From Mesorhizobium sp. B2-3-12 (GTDB lineage Bacteria; Pseudomonadota; Alphaproteobacteria; Rhizobiales; Rhizobiaceae), in NCBI RefSeq assembly GCF_006442205.1, contig NZ_VFVR01000008.1, positions 1 to 64,000 of the forward strand: DNA of 64,000 bases, given 5' to 3'. Both the position numbers and the translations under genes were made by a program. Each line of letters starts with the position of its first letter. Positions within the stretch are counted from its first letter, which is position 1. Below are positions 27,721 through 36,757 of this stretch, piece after piece. The notes under the pieces were generated by a model. It was not told where the DNA came from. It worked only from the letters and a program-made list of their open reading frames with translations, and ran no database searches.

Positions 27721-27921
27721 GATGTCAGCTCCAGCGATGGCAGTTCCGTTCCTGTCGTGACGCGGCAAGCGGTCGCGGATTGTTCACTCGGAGAGAGCTA
27801 ATCGAGGTCGTATTGTTCATCCTCGGATGACGGACTGTCGGGATAAGCGGCCTTCAGCGGCGTGACCGGAGTTCTGATATGGAGGGAGAAGATTTCTTCC
27901 CCAAAAACAAGGGAGACGACC

Positions 27922-28875
27922 ATGAGCATGCAACTGACAGGGCTACACCATCTGACTGCCATCACGGCCAATGCGCCCGGCAATCTTCATTTCTACACCA
28001 AGGTACTGGGCCTGCGGCTGGTCAAGAAGACGGTAAACCAGGACGACACCTCGGCCTATCACCTCTTTTATGCCGACGGCGAGGCAACGCCGGGCACCGA
28101 CCTGACTTTCTTCGATTGGCCAATCGGCCGCGAACGGCGCGGCACGCACAGTATCGCGCGGACCAGCCTCAGGGTCGGCGGCGAGGAGAGCCTTGCTTGG
28201 TGGAAGCAGCACCTTGCCAGCGAAGGCATTGTGACAGGCGATATTGCCGATATCGGCGGCTACAAATCGCTGGATTTCGAGGACCCCGAAGGCCAGCGGC
28301 TGCGGCTCGTCAGCGATGGCGGACGGGGCGGCAGCCATCCCTGGGCGCAAAGCCCGGTGCCGGCCGAACATCAGATCCGCGGGCTCGGGCCGATCGTCAT
28401 CAGTGTCCCCGACAGCACCAACACCGAGGCGGTGCTGACCAAAGTGATGAACATGCGCAAGATACGCGACTATGCCTCGCCCGACGGCGAGGGCCAGGTC
28501 CACGTGTTCGAAATGGGCGCGGGCGGGCCGGCGGCGGAGCTTCATGTCGCCGTGCAGCCTGGGCTGGAACCTGCAAGGCAGGGCGCCGGTGCGGTTCACC
28601 ACGTCGCCTTCAGGGCGCCCGACCAGGAGACGCTGCATCAATGGACGGCGCGCCTGGCGGAATTCCGGCTGCCGTCGAGCGGCGAGGTCGAGCGCTACTA
28701 TTTCCGCTCGCTCTATTTCCGCGAGCCGAACGGCATCCTGTTCGAGATCGCCACCGACGGGCCGGGTTTCACCGCCGACGAGCCGCTGGAAACGCTGGGG
28801 GAAAGCCTCGCCCTGCCGCCCTTCCTCGAACCGAAGCGTGCTTCGATCGAGGCCGGCCTCAAGCCGCTGAAGTAG
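27922..28875 (+). CDS. VOC-family ring-cleaving dioxygenase
   Basis: 317 residues from ATG 27922, with ribosome site GGGAGA. Two vicinal-oxygen-chelate modules: LTGLHHLTAITANAPGNLHF and later AGAVHHVAFRAPDQETLHQW, with metal ligands His, His and Glu (FREPNGILFEIATDGPGF). This is the MhqO/glyoxalase-type group usually linked to quinone or hydroquinone stress. The neighbouring quinone reductase and HxlR genes fit such a stress theme, but they are not in one operon. Confidence 0.88.
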   Translation: MSMQLTGLHHLTAITANAPGNLHFYTKVLGLRLVKKTVNQDDTSAYHLFYADGEATPGTDLTFFDWPIGRERRGTHSIARTSLRVGGEESLAWWKQHLASEGIVTGDIADIGGYKSLDFEDPEGQRLRLVSDGGRGGSHPWAQSPVPAEHQIRGLGPIVISVPDSTNTEAVLTKVMNMRKIRDYASPDGEGQVHVFEMGAGGPAAELHVAVQPGLEPARQGAGAVHHVAFRAPDQETLHQWTARLAEFRLPSSGEVERYYFRSLYFREPNGILFEIATDGPGFTADEPLETLGESLALPPFLEPKRASIEAGLKPLK

Positions 28876-28896
28876 ATCGCTGCGCGGTTAAAGCGG

Positions 28897-28930
28897 CGCC
28901 GCGTCCCGGTTCGGGATCGCGGCGTCTTTT
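28897..28930 (+). terminator. Intrinsic terminator of the dioxygenase gene
   Basis: CGCCGCG-TCCCG / CGGGA-T-CGCGGCG stem with a GTT loop and one bulged T, followed by TCTTTTC. It starts 22 bp after the stop. Confidence 0.85.
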
Positions 28931-28989
28931 CTTTCCGGAGACCGAACGAACCGCTTTGACAGGTGGCGGCGTTGCTGGTCAAAGGCGGC

Positions 28990-29151
28990 ATGACGAAACT
29001 CCTCGCCCTTGTCATCGTCGGGTTCATGGTCATCCAGCTGATCAAGCCGCTCGGCTGGCCCGGGCTCAAGCGTCGCGGCGATTTCTGGAAGCTGGCGCTG
29101 CTCGCCATGGCGGCGATCTCGCTGGCGGCCGTGCTCGGGCATCTGACATAG
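28990..29151 (+). CDS. Small membrane protein, unknown
   Basis: 53 residues from ATG 28990 (GTG 28963 adds nine). Two hydrophobic helices, LLALVIVGFMVIQLI and LALLAMAAISLAAVLGHL, separated by a basic loop KRRGDFW. It looks like a conserved short inner-membrane protein; function unknown. It converges with the SGNH hydrolase gene. Confidence 0.65.
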   Translation: MTKLLALVIVGFMVIQLIKPLGWPGLKRRGDFWKLALLAMAAISLAAVLGHLT

Positions 29152-29172
29152 GCCAGCACCTACCGTCGGCTT

Positions 29173-29886
29173 TCAGTCTCCAAGCGCGGGGCCGACGAGA
29201 TGCTCGGCCCAGGCCCGGTAGCCGGCCTCCGAGGCATGAAACCCGTCGGAGGCAAAACCGGCTTCGGGATTGGTGATCGGCAGGCGTGGCGCCGGCAGCG
29301 CGCCGCGTTCCAAGCACAGCCGTTCACCCATCCGGTTCATCGCTGTGGCACGGATTTCGAGGATCTCGCCGAGCAGCGACGGCATGGCCGGCGCCCGCGT
29401 GAACTCCAGCACCGGCGACCAGACAACGCGCGCCTCCGGCCATTTGGCGCGCAACGCGTAGAGCAGGCCGCCGAACTCCTTCTTGAAGCGCGGCACGGAA
29501 TGGAAATTCTTGGTGTCGTTGGTGCCGATGGCGAGCACGATATGTGTCCACGGATCAGCCGACAGGTTGGGCAGCACATGGTCGCGGATCTGGCCCGATG
29601 TCGCCGAATTGAAGCCGGCGGCGCGCCAGCGCACGGCGCTGCCGGTGCGCTGCGCAATCAGCGTGGCGAGCTGCGCGGCAAGGCCGTTTTCGGAATTGCC
29701 GATGCCGACCGACGCGGCGGAGGAATCACCCAGCACCAGCAGCGAGATCACCGGGGCCTTGCCCGCGATCTCATGCATGACCGGTCCCTGCGCCGGCAGC
29801 ATGCGCGAAGTGCGGCGACGCACGCCCAAACCCTGCCAGACATAGACGGGGAAAGCGAGCCAGGTGAGGATGGTCGGGAAACGCAT
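29173..29886 (-). CDS. SGNH/GDSL hydrolase
   Basis: 237 residues. Block I LLVLGDSSAASVGIG (Ser), block III AIGTNDTKNF (Asn) and block V DGFHASEAGYRAWAEHL (Asp-His) mark an SGNH lipase/esterase. A short hydrophobic N-terminus (FPTILTWLAFPVYVWQG) may anchor or export it. It would hydrolyse lipid or acyl ester bonds; substrate unknown. Confidence 0.88.
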   Translation of the reverse strand: MRFPTILTWLAFPVYVWQGLGVRRRTSRMLPAQGPVMHEIAGKAPVISLLVLGDSSAASVGIGNSENGLAAQLATLIAQRTGSAVRWRAAGFNSATSGQIRDHVLPNLSADPWTHIVLAIGTNDTKNFHSVPRFKKEFGGLLYALRAKWPEARVVWSPVLEFTRAPAMPSLLGEILEIRATAMNRMGERLCLERGALPAPRLPITNPEAGFASDGFHASEAGYRAWAEHLVGPALGD

Positions 29887-29975
29887 GGACTAACCGTAAA
29901 ATGACCAGCGGCAGCCTTAGCGCATGTTGCGGCCGGGGTGAACGGATTGCTGCATCACCCGGAGATGACCTTCGG

Positions 29976-30707
29976 TCATGCGCCGCCAGACCGCGACCTG
30001 TTTTCGTACTCGTCGTGTAGTCGTACCCAATCCATCGATGTCCTGTAGGGACCGGGTTCGTCCCGGCCTTTCGGCGCCATGTCGAGATATTGATAAGCGC
30101 CGATGAACTGCTCGCTGCCGCGAGCGCGCGACATGAAGGTCAGGAAAATGTCGCCGGTCTCGTCCCTGTAGAAGACGGTGGTGCCGGGCAGATCCTTCGA
30201 CGTCGTGACAGGTGTTTGGAAATTGTAGACAGCTTCGCCCGACGCGAGCTGCCGGTCGGTGAAGGACACCTGCATGTCGAAGTTGAAATCCGAGGCGTAG
30301 GATGACATCCAGTCGAATTTCCAGCCCATGCGCTGCTTGTAAGGCAGCAGCTCGGCGAGCGGCGCGCGCGCGATCACGACAAGCGACACGTCATGATGCC
30401 TGAGGTGCTGGTTGGCCCCATCGATGTGGTCGGCGACGAAGGCACAGCTCTCACAGTGATGCGTCGAGCCCGGCGCGAACACGAAATGGTAGACGATCAA
30501 CTGGCTGCGGCCGGCGAAGAGATCGGCCAGCTTCCTCGGTCCCTGCTCCGTCTCGAAGACATAGTCCTTCCGGATCTTCAGCCAAGGCAATTCACGCCGC
30601 TCCGCCGCGACACGCTCGCGAAGCCGGGTCAGTTCCTTCTCCCGGGCCAGATGGGCCTTGTGCGCCAGAAACCAGTCTTCACGCGAAACGACCTTGTTGC
30701 GATGCAT
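29976..30707 (-). CDS. DUF899 thioredoxin-like protein
   Basis: 243 residues from ATG 30707. Family core: SREDWFLAHKAHLAREKELT, then LIVYHFVFAPG and HHCESCAFVADHIDG with a CxxC, then IARAPLAELLPYKQRMGW and TVFYRDETGDIFLTF. The fold is thioredoxin-like, and the CESC pair suggests a redox role. Physiological function unknown. The longer reading to 31064 is rejected for lack of conservation. Confidence 0.88.
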   Translation of the reverse strand: MHRNKVVSREDWFLAHKAHLAREKELTRLRERVAAERRELPWLKIRKDYVFETEQGPRKLADLFAGRSQLIVYHFVFAPGSTHHCESCAFVADHIDGANQHLRHHDVSLVVIARAPLAELLPYKQRMGWKFDWMSSYASDFNFDMQVSFTDRQLASGEAVYNFQTPVTTSKDLPGTTVFYRDETGDIFLTFMSRARGSEQFIGAYQYLDMAPKGRDEPGPYRTSMDWVRLHDEYENRSRSGGA

Positions 30708-30892
30708 ATGCCTCTCCCTGTCGATCACCCCCAAGGACGTTCGGGATGGGCGTAATCCGACATCGCCGCCGAAAACACCGGAGAGGACATAAGGATGGTC
30801 GGGCGCTATCCCAAGCTCTGGCCCAATCCTTGGGTGCTGCAAACAAAACCCGGGCACATGGCCCGGGTCCGGTTGCGAAAAGAGAGGCTGGT

Positions 30893-31918
30893 TCAGGCGG
30901 CCGTTTCCAAGGCTGGCTGCCATTTTCCGAGCGCGGCGAGATAATTCATGTGGGCGCGGTGGGTGAAGGCGGCCTGGCCGGCGGCGATGTTCGAGGCCTT
31001 GCCGCTCCAGGCCTTCTGCGGCGCGGCCTGCAGCGCGCGGCCATAGGAGAAGGTCAGCTTCCACGGATGCGGACCGATGGCGTTGATGGCGTTGAGGTTG
31101 GCGGTCGCCTCCTCGTCCTCCTGGCCGCCGGAGAGGAAGGCGATGCCCGGCACCGCCGCCGGCACTGTCTCGCGGAACAGTTTTATGGTCATTTCGGCGA
31201 CCTTTTCGGGACTGTCCACCGTGCCCGACTTCTTTCCCGACAGCACCATGTTGGGCTTCAAAATCGTGCCTTCCAGAACCACGCGTGCCGCGTAGAGCTC
31301 GTTGTAGAGCTTAAGCAAAGTCATCTTGCTGATCTCGTAGCACGTGTCGATCGAATGGGCGCCGTCCATCAGCCCTTCCGGTTCGACGATCGGCACGATG
31401 CCGGCTTCCTGGCAAAGGGCGGCGTAGCGGGCCAGCGCGTGGGTGTTGGAACCGATGGAAGTCGCCGACGGCACGCCCTTGGCAGTGTCGATGTCGATCA
31501 CCGCGCGCCATTTGGCGAAGCGGGCGCCGAGTTTATAATAGTCGGCAAGGCGCTCGCGCAGGCCGTCGAGGCCCTCGGTGATGGTGTCGCCGGGAAAGCC
31601 GGCCAGCGGCTTGGCGCCGGCATCCACCTTGATGCCGGGGATGGCGCCTGCCGCCTTGATGATATCGACCAGCGGCGTACCGTCGGCGGCCTTCTGGCGG
31701 ATGGTCTCGTCATAGAGGATCACGCCGGAAATGTACTTGGTCATCGCGTCCTTGGCGCGGAACATCATCTCGCGGTAGTCGCGGCGGCTGTCGGCGGTCG
31801 ATTCGACGCCGATGACGTCGAAGCGCTTCTTGATGGTGCCGGAGCTTTCGTCGGCGGCCAGCAGGCCCTTGCCGTTGGCCACGATCGCGGCGGCAATGTC
31901 TTCGAGACGTTCGCTCAT
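30893..31918 (-). CDS. Fructose-bisphosphate aldolase, class I
   Basis: 341 residues from ATG 31918. It cleaves fructose 1,6-bisphosphate to DHAP and glyceraldehyde 3-phosphate through a Schiff base. LAADESSGTIKKRFD is the N-terminal hallmark and the Lys in VLEGTILKPNMVLSG is the Schiff-base lysine; FLSGGQEDEEATANLNAIN follows. This is the animal-type class I enzyme. It lies 147 bp downstream of pgk on the same strand, inside the glycolytic/Calvin-type block with gap and tkt. Confidence 0.94.
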   Translation of the reverse strand: MSERLEDIAAAIVANGKGLLAADESSGTIKKRFDVIGVESTADSRRDYREMMFRAKDAMTKYISGVILYDETIRQKAADGTPLVDIIKAAGAIPGIKVDAGAKPLAGFPGDTITEGLDGLRERLADYYKLGARFAKWRAVIDIDTAKGVPSATSIGSNTHALARYAALCQEAGIVPIVEPEGLMDGAHSIDTCYEISKMTLLKLYNELYAARVVLEGTILKPNMVLSGKKSGTVDSPEKVAEMTIKLFRETVPAAVPGIAFLSGGQEDEEATANLNAINAIGPHPWKLTFSYGRALQAAPQKAWSGKASNIAAGQAAFTHRAHMNYLAALGKWQPALETAA

Positions 31919-32065
31919 TTTGTTTCTCCTCAAGGGTCTGTTCCGCGCTTAACGGAACTCTACCGCCAAAGGAATGGCGCCGGGAAGCTCGAATCGATTG
32001 AAAGTCGCCGGCGCCGCCGCCGGCTCTCCTTGAGTTGATCGGATTGCCGGGGGCGCCTACAGGAC

Positions 32066-33262
32066 TCAGCGCTTCAGCACGTCGACGCCGGGCAACGGCT
32101 TGCCTTCCATCCACTCCAGGAAGGCGCCGCCGGCGGTCGAGACATAAGTAAAATCGTCGGCGACACCGGCGTGGTTGAGGGCGGCCACCGTATCGCCGCC
32201 GCCGGCGACGGAGACCAGTTTGCCGGCATTGGTGCGCGCCGCCGCGTGCTTGGCCGCCGCCACCGTCGCGTGGTCGAACGGCTCGATCTCGAAGGCGCCG
32301 AGCGGACCGTTCCAGACCAGCGTCGCGGCACGGTCGATCCACTCGCCGATCGTCGTCACGGTCTTCTCGCCGACATCGAGGATCATGCCATCGGCCGGCA
32401 CGTCGGAGATGGCGACGGTCTCGCAGGCCGCACCCGCCTTGAATTCCCTGGCGACGACCCCGTCGACCGGCAGGATGATGGCGCAGCCGGCCTCGGCCGC
32501 CTCGATCATGATCTGCTTGGCGGTCGGGGCAAGATCATGCTCGCACAGCGACTTGCCGACATCGGTGCCGCGCGCGGCGAGGAAGGTGTTGGCCATGCCG
32601 CCGCCGATGACCAGCGCGTCGACCTTCTTCACCAGGTTCATCAACAGGTCGATCTTGGTCGAGACCTTGGCGCCGCCGACAATGGCGACCACCGGACGCA
32701 CCGGATTGCCCAGGCCCTTCTCCAGCGCTTCGAGTTCGGCCTGCATGGTGCGGCCGGCAAAGGAGGGCAACAGGCGCGCCAGACCTTCCGTCGAGGCGTG
32801 CGCCCGGTGGGCCGCCGAAAAGGCGTCGTTGACGAAGATGTCGCCATTGGCGGCGAGCCGTTCGGTAAAGGCGGGGTCGTTCTTCTCCTCGGCCTTGTAG
32901 AAGCGGGTGTTTTCCAAGAGCAGCACGTCGCCCTTGTCCATGGCGGCGACAGCGCTGCCCGCCGTGTCGCCGACGCAATCCGAGGCGAAGCCGACGGGGC
33001 GGCCGAGCACCTGCGCGGTGGCTTTGGCGATCGGCTCCAGCGAGAATTCGGGCGAGGGGCCATCCTTTGGTCGACCGAAATGGGCAAGCAGGATGACCTT
33101 GGCGCCCTTGCCGGACAATTCGGCGATGGTCGGCGCGATGCGCTCGATGCGGGTGGCGTCGGTGACCTTGCCGTCGGCGACGGGAACGTTCAGATCGACG
33201 CGAACCAGCACGCGCTTGCCGCTGATGTTGCCGATATCGTCCAGAGTCTTGAAGGCAGCCAT
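32066..33262 (-). CDS. pgk: Phosphoglycerate kinase
   Basis: 398 residues, the usual length. It interconverts 1,3-bisphosphoglycerate + ADP and 3-phosphoglycerate + ATP. N-terminal RVLVRVDLNVPVADGKVTDA, then LLAHFGRPKDGPSPEFSL, and the C-terminal nucleotide region LVWNGPLGAFEIEPF and SVAGGGDTVAALNHAG. In line with gap and the aldolase gene, but an antiporter gene separates pgk from gap. Confidence 0.97.
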   Translation of the reverse strand: MAAFKTLDDIGNISGKRVLVRVDLNVPVADGKVTDATRIERIAPTIAELSGKGAKVILLAHFGRPKDGPSPEFSLEPIAKATAQVLGRPVGFASDCVGDTAGSAVAAMDKGDVLLLENTRFYKAEEKNDPAFTERLAANGDIFVNDAFSAAHRAHASTEGLARLLPSFAGRTMQAELEALEKGLGNPVRPVVAIVGGAKVSTKIDLLMNLVKKVDALVIGGGMANTFLAARGTDVGKSLCEHDLAPTAKQIMIEAAEAGCAIILPVDGVVAREFKAGAACETVAISDVPADGMILDVGEKTVTTIGEWIDRAATLVWNGPLGAFEIEPFDHATVAAAKHAAARTNAGKLVSVAGGGDTVAALNHAGVADDFTYVSTAGGAFLEWMEGKPLPGVDVLKR

Positions 33263-33333
33263 GCCGGTCCCTTTCCCTTAAAGCGTGTCGCGTCGAAGCC
33301 GATTCATGCGACGCGCTTCAGATCGTTGTTTTG

Positions 33334-33380
33334 ATGCATGTCGTTCTCCCAAACCGAGGTCACTTTTGGGCGACATGCAT
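33334..33380. repeat. Palindromic extragenic element with ATGCAT ends
   Basis: Perfect 10-bp inverted repeat ATGCATGTCG (33334-33343) and CGACATGCAT (33371-33380), with an inner CCCAAA / TTTGGG pair. Just before it, GTCGCGTCGA and TGCGACGCG form a second short inverted pair (about 33285-33315). I recall this sequence type as abundant between Mesorhizobium genes. It lies in the 258-bp gap between pgk and the antiporter gene. Confidence 0.7.
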
Positions 33381-33520
33381 TAGAAATCGCCGGGACCATA
33401 CCTCGCATCAATGACGATGCAAGGCTTTGGCCGGGGTCGGATGCGAAATTTTGAGACGGGCGGGAACATAGTCCGTGAAGACCAACCGGCATATGTCAAG
33501 CTGTGCAAACGATCGTCCTG

Positions 33521-35398
33521 TCAGCTTTCGGTCGACGCCTTCTCGACCGCAGGCTCGGGGACCTCCGTCCCTGTCGTCACCCGCGCCTCGGCCGGTTTGC
33601 GCCAGTTGCGGATAAAGGCACTCAGACGGTCGCCCATCTCGCCGGCGCTGAGGAAGACCGGCACGCGTGCCACCGGCGCGGTCGGCTCGAAGGACAGGCC
33701 GAGCCCGGTGATTTTGCCCTTGTCGTCGACGTCGCGCACAATCAGTTCGATCGGGCCGAGCAGCACGCGGTCGGCATATTCGGCATGGCCGCCGAGCCGC
33801 GCCGTGACCAGCGCGCCGACGGTCTGTTTCTGCTCCGCCTCGGTGAGACCGGGCGCGTAGGCGGCTTCCAGTTCGGCGGCGGAGCGAGCCGGGTCGACGG
33901 CGAACGCGCCGAAGAAATCGGCATCCTCCGGGTCGACGACCGCCCGGCTGGCGAACAGCTTGTCGAGCAGGCGCGGATAGCGGTCGGGCACGAAGATGTA
34001 GACCTGGTCGCCGGCTGCGAGCCGGCCCATGTCCTGGAAACGCATAGAGCGGCCGTCGCGCAGCACCAGCGAGGGCCGCGCCCAGCGCGGGATGCGCTCG
34101 CCGCGCGCTACGGGGCTGCCCGGCGCGACACGATAGGCAAGGAGTTCGTGATGGGCGGAGCCGGGCAGTTCCAGCTCGACCTTGTCCAGCGGTCCGAGCC
34201 GCGCCGGCACGATCAGGCCGAGGCGACGCGCCAGCGGGCCGACGGTCCAGCCCTGGATGACCAGCGACACCAGAACGATGATGAAAGCGGCGTTGAAGAT
34301 GGTGCGGCCGTTCTCCAGCCCTCCGAGCAGTGGCGTGATGGCGAGCAGGATCGAGACGGCGCCGCGCAGGCCGACCCAAGAGACGAAGGCAACTTCGGGA
34401 CGCGGCAGGCGGAATGGGATCAGGCAGAGCCACACGGCGACAGGGCGGGCAATGAACATCAGGAAAAGGCCAAGCGTTATCGCAGGCACCATGATCGCCG
34501 GAAATTGCGAAGGCGTCGCGAACAGGCCGAGGATGAGGAACATGATGATCTGCGCCAGCCACGACATGCCGTCCTGGAAGCGCTTCAGAATGGTGACGGC
34601 GCGGATGTCGGAATTGCCGGCGATCAGGCCGGCTATATAGACCGCCAGGAAGCCGGAGCCGCCAATCGCGCCGGCGGCGGCAAAGACCATCAGCGACAGG
34701 GTCAGCACGAAGATCGGCAGCAGGCCATGGTCGAGGTTGAGCCGATCGACCAGGCGCACGATGGCGAGGCCGCCAAGCGCGCCGACGATGGCGCCGAGGC
34801 CCATGTTGACGAGGAAGCCGAGGATCAGATTGGTGACCAGGACATTGGCTTCGGGATTGGCGTGGGCGGCGATGATCTCGACCAGCGTGATGGTCAGGAA
34901 GATGGCGATCGGATCGTTGGTGCCGGATTCCACCTCAAGCGTGGAGCGCACGCGCTCGCGCAGATTGATCTCGCCGGCGCGCAGCAGGAAGAACACCGCC
35001 GCCGCGTCGGTCGAGGCGACGGCGGCGCCGAGCAGGAAGGATTCCAGCCAGCTGAGGTCGAGCAGATAATAGGCGGCGGCGCCGAACAGTCCGGTGGTGA
35101 GAAGCACGCCGAAGGTCGCCAGCGACAGGGCCGGCCCGGCCGCCTGCCGCAAGGCGTTGAGCGGCGTGCCGAAGCCGGAATCGAAGAGGATGACGGCGAG
35201 CGCCAGTGAGCCGGCAAAATAGGCGATACGGGCATTGTCGAACTGGATGCCGAGGCCGTCGGTTCCGGTGGCGAGCCCGATGCACAGAAACAGGAGCAGC
35301 AGCGGGGCGCCGAAGCGGAAGGCGATCAGGCTCGAAAACGCGGCGGCGACAACCAGCGCCGTGCCGACCAGCGTAACGAGATAGATCGCATGCTCCAT
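33521..35398 (-). CDS. nhaP2: Potassium/proton antiporter, NhaP2 type
   Basis: 625 residues. About twelve membrane helices of the CPA1 family (LEVESGTNDPIAIFLTITLV and SWVGLRGAVSILLAI are the ion-path motifs), followed by a TrkA-C-like module (AYRVAPGSPVARGERIPRWA) and a C-terminal CorC/HlyC-like domain (VGALVTARLGGHAEYAD). It exchanges K+ for protons across the inner membrane and helps volume and pH control. It interrupts the pgk-gap order seen in many genomes. Confidence 0.93.
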   Translation of the reverse strand: MEHAIYLVTLVGTALVVAAAFSSLIAFRFGAPLLLLFLCIGLATGTDGLGIQFDNARIAYFAGSLALAVILFDSGFGTPLNALRQAAGPALSLATFGVLLTTGLFGAAAYYLLDLSWLESFLLGAAVASTDAAAVFFLLRAGEINLRERVRSTLEVESGTNDPIAIFLTITLVEIIAAHANPEANVLVTNLILGFLVNMGLGAIVGALGGLAIVRLVDRLNLDHGLLPIFVLTLSLMVFAAAGAIGGSGFLAVYIAGLIAGNSDIRAVTILKRFQDGMSWLAQIIMFLILGLFATPSQFPAIMVPAITLGLFLMFIARPVAVWLCLIPFRLPRPEVAFVSWVGLRGAVSILLAITPLLGGLENGRTIFNAAFIIVLVSLVIQGWTVGPLARRLGLIVPARLGPLDKVELELPGSAHHELLAYRVAPGSPVARGERIPRWARPSLVLRDGRSMRFQDMGRLAAGDQVYIFVPDRYPRLLDKLFASRAVVDPEDADFFGAFAVDPARSAAELEAAYAPGLTEAEQKQTVGALVTARLGGHAEYADRVLLGPIELIVRDVDDKGKITGLGLSFEPTAPVARVPVFLSAGEMGDRLSAFIRNWRKPAEARVTTGTEVPEPAVEKASTES

Positions 35399-35532
35399 CC
35401 GTGATTTGCCCCTCGAATTCCTCTGCCTGCTGGCTTTACGGGAGAGTGGGGCGAAGGCGTGACCAGTGCAAGGCGGGAGGGTGGTTTTTTGCCCCGCGCC
35501 GCTGATTTTCGCGTTGCTGCTTCGGCAAACGA

Positions 35533-35558
35533 AAACGCCCGGACGAAGCCGGGCGTTT
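35533..35558 (-). terminator. Intrinsic terminator of gap
   Basis: AAACGCCCGG / CCGGGCGTTT 10-bp perfect stem with a 6-nt loop. On the minus strand it is followed by TTTTCGTTTG and lies about 27 bp after the gap stop. Confidence 0.88.
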
Positions 35559-35584
35559 CAAGTGTCGAGAAGACGGATCCTGAA

Positions 35585-36595
35585 TCAGGCGATGGTCTTG
35601 CCGAACGCGACCGCGGTGTCGCCCATGCGGTTGGAGAAGCCCCACTCATTGTCGTACCACGACAGCACCGAGACGAAGTTGCCGTCCATCACCTTGGTCT
35701 GGTCGAGCGCCAGGATCGAAGAGCGCGGATCGTGGTTGAAGTCGATCGACACGTTCGGATGATGGGTGACGCCGAGGATGCCCTTCAGCTTGCCGTTGGA
35801 AGCAGCGATCACCGCTTCGTTGATCTCCTGCACCGTGGTCGCGCGCTTGGCGATGAACTTGAAGTCGACGACGGAGACGTTGGGGGTCGGCACGCGGATC
35901 GAGATGCCGTCGAGCTTGCCCTTGAGGTCGGGCAGGACGAGGCCTATCGCCTTGGCGGCGCCGGTCGAGGTCGGAATCTGCGACAGGGCGGCGGCGCGGG
36001 CGCGGTAGAGATCCTTGTGCATGGTGTCCAGCGTCGGCTGGTCTCCCGTGTAGGAATGGATCGTCGTCATCATGCCCTTTTCGATGCCGACCGTCTCGTG
36101 CAGGACGGCCGCCAGCGGCGCCAGGCAGTTTGTGGTGCAGGACGCGTTCGAGATGACGATGTGGTCCTTGGTCAGCTTGTCGTGGTTGATGCCGTAGACG
36201 ACGGTCAGGTCGGCGCCGTCGGCGGGCGCCGAGACCAGCACGCGCTTGGCGCCGGCGGTCAGGTGCGCGGCGGCCTTGTCGCGGGCGGTGAAGATGCCGG
36301 TGCATTCGAGCGCGATGTCGACCCCGAGTTCCTTCCACGGCAACTGGGTCGGATCCTTGATCGCGGTGACCTTGAATTTTTCCTTGCCGACGGTGATCTG
36401 GTCGCCGGAAACCGACACTTCATGCGGGAAGCGGCCGTGCACGCTGTCGTAGCGCAGCAGGTGGGCGTTGGTCTCGACCGGGCCGAGATCGTTGACGGCG
36501 ACGACATCGATGTCCTTGCGGCCGGATTCATGGATGGCGCGCAGGATGTTGCGGCCGATGCGGCCAAATCCGTTGATGGCAACTCTGACGGTCAT
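35585..36595 (-). CDS. gap: Glyceraldehyde-3-phosphate dehydrogenase
   Basis: 336 residues. NAD(P)-dependent oxidation of glyceraldehyde 3-phosphate. RVAINGFGRIGRNILRA binds the dinucleotide; ISNASCTTNCLAPL holds the catalytic Cys; the phosphate-binding ending DNEWGFSNRMGDT is intact. Downstream of tkt on the same strand, with a 162-bp gap. Confidence 0.97.
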   Translation of the reverse strand: MTVRVAINGFGRIGRNILRAIHESGRKDIDVVAVNDLGPVETNAHLLRYDSVHGRFPHEVSVSGDQITVGKEKFKVTAIKDPTQLPWKELGVDIALECTGIFTARDKAAAHLTAGAKRVLVSAPADGADLTVVYGINHDKLTKDHIVISNASCTTNCLAPLAAVLHETVGIEKGMMTTIHSYTGDQPTLDTMHKDLYRARAAALSQIPTSTGAAKAIGLVLPDLKGKLDGISIRVPTPNVSVVDFKFIAKRATTVQEINEAVIAASNGKLKGILGVTHHPNVSIDFNHDPRSSILALDQTKVMDGNFVSVLSWYDNEWGFSNRMGDTAVAFGKTIA

Positions 36596-36757
36596 TGTTC
36601 TCTCCCTGGGAGCTGGAAGGCAGACGATTGGTCCGCAGCTTCATAGCGGCGGACGGGCGAAGAATCCAGCCATCGAGGGCATGGATTTAAATCGATTAGG
36701 TTGGTCCAGGCCCATGACGTCGCCCCGGGGACGACGTCATGGCGTGGGAACCAGCCC

